A DNA stretch of 16,024 nucleotides from JBOGWP01 sp050693875. Its GTDB lineage: Bacteria > Actinomycetota > CADDZG01 > JAHWKV01 > JBOGWP01. Positions within the stretch are counted from its first letter, which is position 1; every line of letters begins with the position of its first letter. The stretch covers positions 1-16,024 of the forward strand of contig JBOGWP010000137.1 of assembly GCA_050693875.1 (NCBI GenBank), written 5' to 3'. Shown in pieces: positions 13,794 to 16,024 of this stretch. Below the pieces are notes generated by a model. It was given only the letters and a program-made list of their open reading frames with translations. It was not told the DNA's origin and did not search any database. Made by a program: the position numbers and the translations under genes.

Positions 13794-14924
13794 TCAGGCT
13801 GCAGCGGCGGGCTCTCGCGGCCGCTCGAAGCGTCCGAAGACGCCGATCAGCAGCGCCAGGACCGCCCCCGGCGCAAGTAGCCACAGCGGGCGCTGGATCC
13901 ACCAGGCCGCGCTGCTCTGCTCCGGCCGTCCGAGCCCCAGCGGATACAGGGCGAGGATCACGAGCACGTAGGCAGTCATGTGCCAGAGGTAGACCGTCAT
14001 GATCAGCCCGTTGGCGGCGACGACGGCGATCCACGGGCGGGTCCGCGCGAGCCACCTCGACAGCCGCTCCCGCAGGAGCATCGCCAGCCCGACCTGCCAG
14101 AACGTCAGGGCCAGGATGCAGATCGTCGGCGGGTTCATGTTCGAGATGCGCTCGACGTCGGTCCCGATCATGCTCCGCGGGTACACCCCGATGTTGGTGA
14201 GCACGACCAGGGTCCCCAGACCGGCGATCGCCATCACGGCGTGAAGCCGGCGGGATACTGCCGGAAGCGATCCGTCGGCGTAGAAGAAGCCGAGCTGGTG
14301 GGCGGCGAGCCAGACCAGCCCGAGATTGAGCCATCCGACCGCGGGAACCCCGGCCGCGAATCGGAGCAGGTCGACCGCGACGGCGGCCGCGACGATCGCG
14401 GCCAGCGCACCGAGGCGGAAGCGGCGATGCAGCTCGGCCATCGCCGGTGCCATGAGAATGATGCCGAGGTAGACGAGCAGGAACCACAGCGGGCCGAAGG
14501 GGAGCATCCCGCCGCGAAGGAGGCCCTCGCCGCCCCTCCCCGTCAAGTGAAGGGCGACCTGCACCGGGATCCACACCGCCACGAAGACGGCGGTCGGGAA
14601 GAGCAGACGGCGGGTCCGGGTGCGCCAGAATGCCGAGAGCGGCTCTCCCCTCCGCCGCCGGGCCTCGAGTGTCTTGGCGTTCGAGAAACCGCCGACGAAG
14701 AAGAAGAGCGGTATCACCTGGAGGAGCCAGGTCCCGAGCCACAACCCGCGGGTGACGCCGATGGCGTTGTCCACCCCGATGCGCCCGTCCTCCCAGTAGA
14801 TCAGTGCGATGAACCAGTGGCCGAGCACCACGACGAGGATCGAGAACGCCCGCAGGAAGTCGACGTACCGCTCCCGGGAGGCCGGAGTTCGTTCGGCAAG
14901 GTCGGCGGCTCGCATGGGCTTCAT
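13794..14924 (-). CDS. Acyltransferase family 3 (OafA/NodX-like) membrane protein
   Basis: This 376-residue protein has about ten membrane segments. The N-terminus RERYVDFLRAFSILVVVLGHW (residues 17-37) is the family opening, with the catalytic-site His36 and the preceding Asp/Arg. LFFFVGGFSN (73-82) and the R-R-x-x-R-R-L-L-F-P motif near 103-110 are also typical. The family O-acylates sugars of envelope glycans, lipids or antibiotics, taking acyl groups from the cytosol across the membrane. No C-terminal SGNH domain is present and the acceptor is unknown. The ATG at 14924 lies 18 bases after the endonuclease IV stop, and a second ATG at 14915 is an equal alternative. It is probably cotranscribed with the endonuclease gene. 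Confidence 0.88.
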   Translation of the reverse strand: MKPMRAADLAERTPASRERYVDFLRAFSILVVVLGHWFIALIYWEDGRIGVDNAIGVTRGLWLGTWLLQVIPLFFFVGGFSNAKTLEARRRRGEPLSAFWRTRTRRLLFPTAVFVAVWIPVQVALHLTGRGGEGLLRGGMLPFGPLWFLLVYLGIILMAPAMAELHRRFRLGALAAIVAAAVAVDLLRFAAGVPAVGWLNLGLVWLAAHQLGFFYADGSLPAVSRRLHAVMAIAGLGTLVVLTNIGVYPRSMIGTDVERISNMNPPTICILALTFWQVGLAMLLRERLSRWLARTRPWIAVVAANGLIMTVYLWHMTAYVLVILALYPLGLGRPEQSSAAWWIQRPLWLLAPGAVLALLIGVFGRFERPREPAAAA

Positions 14925-14942
14925 CTCGTGATCCAGGATGGG

Positions 14943-15692
14943 TCAGAGGCTCCGGCGGAGCCAGGCGAGGTCCTCGGCGATCCCGGGCCAGGGAGTCTCG
15001 AAGATCACGATGGGCGCCCCGGCGGCTTTTACCATGGCCAGGATCTGTTCCGGATCCATCTTGCCGTGCCCGATGTTGGCATGGCGGTCGGCCCCGGTGC
15101 CCGGAGGATCCCGAGAGTCGTTGCAGTGGAGCACGTCGATCCGGCCGACGACCCCGAGCACCCGCCCCACGACGTCGGTGAGGTTCTCGCCCGCGGCGTG
15201 CGCGTGGCAGGTGTCGAAGCAGAACCCGACATCGAACCCCTCGAGGCGCTTCCAGAGCCGCTCCAGCTGGTCGACGGTCCTCGCCACGGCATTGGTGCCG
15301 CCGGCAGTGTTCTCGATGATCACGCGAACCGGGAACTCCCGCTCCTCGAACACCTTCCACCATCGGGTCGGTCCTTCCGCCGGTCCGTCCTCGCTGTGGC
15401 CGCCGTGGACGATGACACCCGCCGCGCCGATCGCGGCCGCGGCCTCGACGTTCTCGGCCAGCGTCTTGCGCGAGGGAACCCGGACCCTCGGGGAAGGGTG
15501 GCACACGTTGAGGCGGTAGGGAGCGTGGACATAGATCGGGGCCGCGCTCAGCCGAAGCGCCCCGGCGTCCGGGCGGGGAGCCGGTTTGGAGAAGCCCTGC
15601 GGATCGGCGAGGAACATCTGGACGGCCTCGGCTCCCAGAGTGGCCGCCTCCTCAAGGGGGTCGACGCCGCGGACGTGAGCGCCGATCAGCAC
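14943..15692 (-). CDS. Endonuclease IV-type (AP endonuclease family 2) protein
   Basis: This is a 249-residue TIM-barrel enzyme. The tri-zinc ligand set of endonuclease IV can be traced: His56 (VHAPY), His96 (IVHGGH), Glu127 (IIENTAG), Asp160 and His163 (FCFDTCHAHAAG), His189 (VLHCNDSR), Asp202 and His204 (GADRHANIGHG), and Glu232 (FETPW). That supports an active AP endonuclease or 3'-repair diesterase in base excision repair. It is shorter than E. coli Nfo (285), as in many actinobacterial homologues. A sugar isomerase-like relative is possible, but the DSRDPPGTGADRHANIG signature favours Nfo. The start is GTG 15692 (MLIGAHVRGVDPL), the family N-terminus. It has no good Shine-Dalgarno of its own and overlaps the end of a short upstream frame, which may drive it by coupling. 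Confidence 0.92.
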   Translation of the reverse strand: MLIGAHVRGVDPLEEAATLGAEAVQMFLADPQGFSKPAPRPDAGALRLSAAPIYVHAPYRLNVCHPSPRVRVPSRKTLAENVEAAAAIGAAGVIVHGGHSEDGPAEGPTRWWKVFEEREFPVRVIIENTAGGTNAVARTVDQLERLWKRLEGFDVGFCFDTCHAHAAGENLTDVVGRVLGVVGRIDVLHCNDSRDPPGTGADRHANIGHGKMDPEQILAMVKAAGAPIVIFETPWPGIAEDLAWLRRSL

Positions 15693-15769
15693 CGCGGGGA
15701 GCCCGTCCGGGCGGAGGAACTTTCGCCGGATTCGGTTTGAGCCGTGGCGGGGTGAAGCGGAATTGTCAT
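15686..15769 (-). CDS. Possible 27-residue leader peptide overlapping the endonuclease IV start
   Basis: The ATG at 15769 has a strong Shine-Dalgarno (AGGAGA about 5 bases upstream), better than that of the endonuclease gene. The frame encodes MTIPLHPATAQTESGESSSA plus seven residues and stops at TGA 15688-15686, overlapping the endonuclease GTG at 15692 by seven bases. The peptide has no recognised motif. It could be a leader providing translational coupling, or the true N-terminus separated from the gene by a frameshift. No homology is claimed. Confidence 0.35.
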   Translation of the reverse strand: MTIPLHPATAQTESGESSSARTGSPRC

Positions 15770-15779
15770 CGGTCTCTCC

Positions 15780-15785
15780 TATTGT
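15780..15785 (+). promoter_or_regulatory. Possible -10 (TATTGT) for the small zinc-finger-like gene
   Basis: TATTGT lies 44 bases upstream of the ATG at 15830, in the divergent gap shared with the endonuclease leader. The TTGTCA at 15764-15769 is too close (11-base spacer) to serve as its -35. This is weak evidence based on position and hexamer only. Confidence 0.25.
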
Positions 15786-15829
15786 CCTCGGTGGCTGGAC
15801 GCACTTCCCTCAAGCGCAAGGAGGCTCTG

Positions 15830-16024
15830 ATGGCGAAGTGCACGACGTGCGGCAAGACGATCGAGGTCCCGGAAGGATGGTCGGTCGGCCCGGCCGTCCG
15901 CCGACATTACTGGGCCGAGCATCCCGAGCGCATGGAGCGAGGGCGGGCGGATCGCGCGGCCGAGCGTGCGCTGCAGGCCGCGGCCGGCTCGGAGCCGGCG
16001 CCCGCGGCGAAGGCGCGTAAGGGC
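15830..16024 (+). CDS. Small protein with CxxC...HxxxxH zinc-finger-like N-terminus, runs off the window
   Basis: The ATG at 15830 is preceded by an almost ideal Shine-Dalgarno, AAGGAGG, with 5-6 bases of spacing. The frame then stays open to the window end (65 residues visible, no stop). It begins MAKCTTCGKTIEVPEGWSVG, followed by PAVRRHYWAEHPERMERGRA. Cys4 and Cys7 with His26 and His31 give a C2H2-like set that could bind one zinc. The remainder is Arg/Ala/Glu-rich and likely helical, ending in an Ala/Pro/Lys-rich, probably disordered tail (52-65) that may be near the C-terminus. I do not recognise a named family. Nucleic-acid binding is a guess from charge and the zinc-finger pattern. Confidence 0.7.
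   Translation, partial: MAKCTTCGKTIEVPEGWSVGPAVRRHYWAEHPERMERGRADRAAERALQAAAGSEPAPAAKARKG

Noticed and set aside
11580..13880. 766-codon plus-strand open frame across ispG, the mannosyltransferase and the CPBP gene
   Set aside because: It spans several well-supported genes on both strands, has no recognisable domain and a highly biased composition. It is a GC-driven shadow.
13681..15740. Two long open frames (minus 13681-15504 and plus 13980-15740) over the acyltransferase and endonuclease genes
   Set aside because: Neither shows a motif, while the genes beneath carry full family signatures.
15763..16020. Plus-strand open frame starting at 15763
   Set aside because: It has no ribosome binding site and a Gly/Arg-rich translation. 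The overlapping frame from 15830 has an ideal Shine-Dalgarno and a sensible protein.

Overview
The window is gene-dense, very GC-rich bacterial chromosome with short intergenic gaps, frequent GTG and probable TTG starts, and several start codons placed a few bases after a TANNNT -10 hexamer (leaderless style). With the MEP isoprenoid enzymes, a PIG-V-type mannosyltransferase and a coiled-coil NlpC/P60 protein, this suggests an uncultivated actinomycete-like bacterium (Actinomycetota, perhaps Acidimicrobiia-like). The phylum is an inference. No rRNA, tRNA, CRISPR array, insertion sequence or phage gene was seen; the region looks like ordinary chromosome.

Layout. 1-425 (-): 3' -truncated (cut by the window edge) macro-domain ADP-ribose hydrolase. 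473-1537 (+): secreted NlpC/P60 peptidoglycan hydrolase. 1569-2768 (+): MFS transporter, overlapping by ATGA a GNAT acetyltransferase gene (2765-3310) broken by at least four frameshifts. From 3321 to 13049 nearly everything is on the minus strand. Read in the direction of transcription, this run is: a PIG-V-like mannosyltransferase (13049-11850); ispG and ispH (11752-9726); a PadR regulator with a translationally coupled membrane protein (9442-8301); yjbQ, trans-polyprenyl diphosphate synthase, cis-prenyltransferase and a double-zinc-ribbon membrane protein (8092-5093); a metallophosphoesterase (5046-4282); and an SRPBCC protein coupled to a lipoprotein (4231-3321). 13093-13785 (+) is a CPBP membrane protease-like protein. 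14924-13794 and 15692-14943 (-) are an acyltransferase-3 membrane protein and an endonuclease IV-type enzyme. At 15830 (+) a small CxxC/HxxxxH protein starts and runs off the end.

How the genes fit together. IspG and IspH complete the MEP pathway to IPP and DMAPP. The trans-prenyl synthase would make a long all-trans chain (quinone side chain) and the cis-prenyltransferase the polyprenyl carrier for envelope glycans. The PIG-V-type enzyme normally uses a polyprenyl-phospho-mannose donor, so the minus-strand block can be read as isoprenoid supply leading to lipid-linked envelope glycosylation. The NlpC/P60 hydrolase and acyltransferase also act on the envelope. This link is contextual only.

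Non-coding stretches. No gap exceeds 300 bases. The two largest are 8093-8300, holding two GC-rich hairpins and the yjbQ leader, and 9443-9725, holding the PadR promoter/operator and then about 230 bases in which I see no convincing gene or terminator. I did not find a clearly novel multi-gene system. The best leads are the multiply frameshifted GNAT gene, the leaderless promoter pattern, the PadR palindromes, the overlapping leader ORF at the endonuclease IV gene and the small zinc-finger-like protein.
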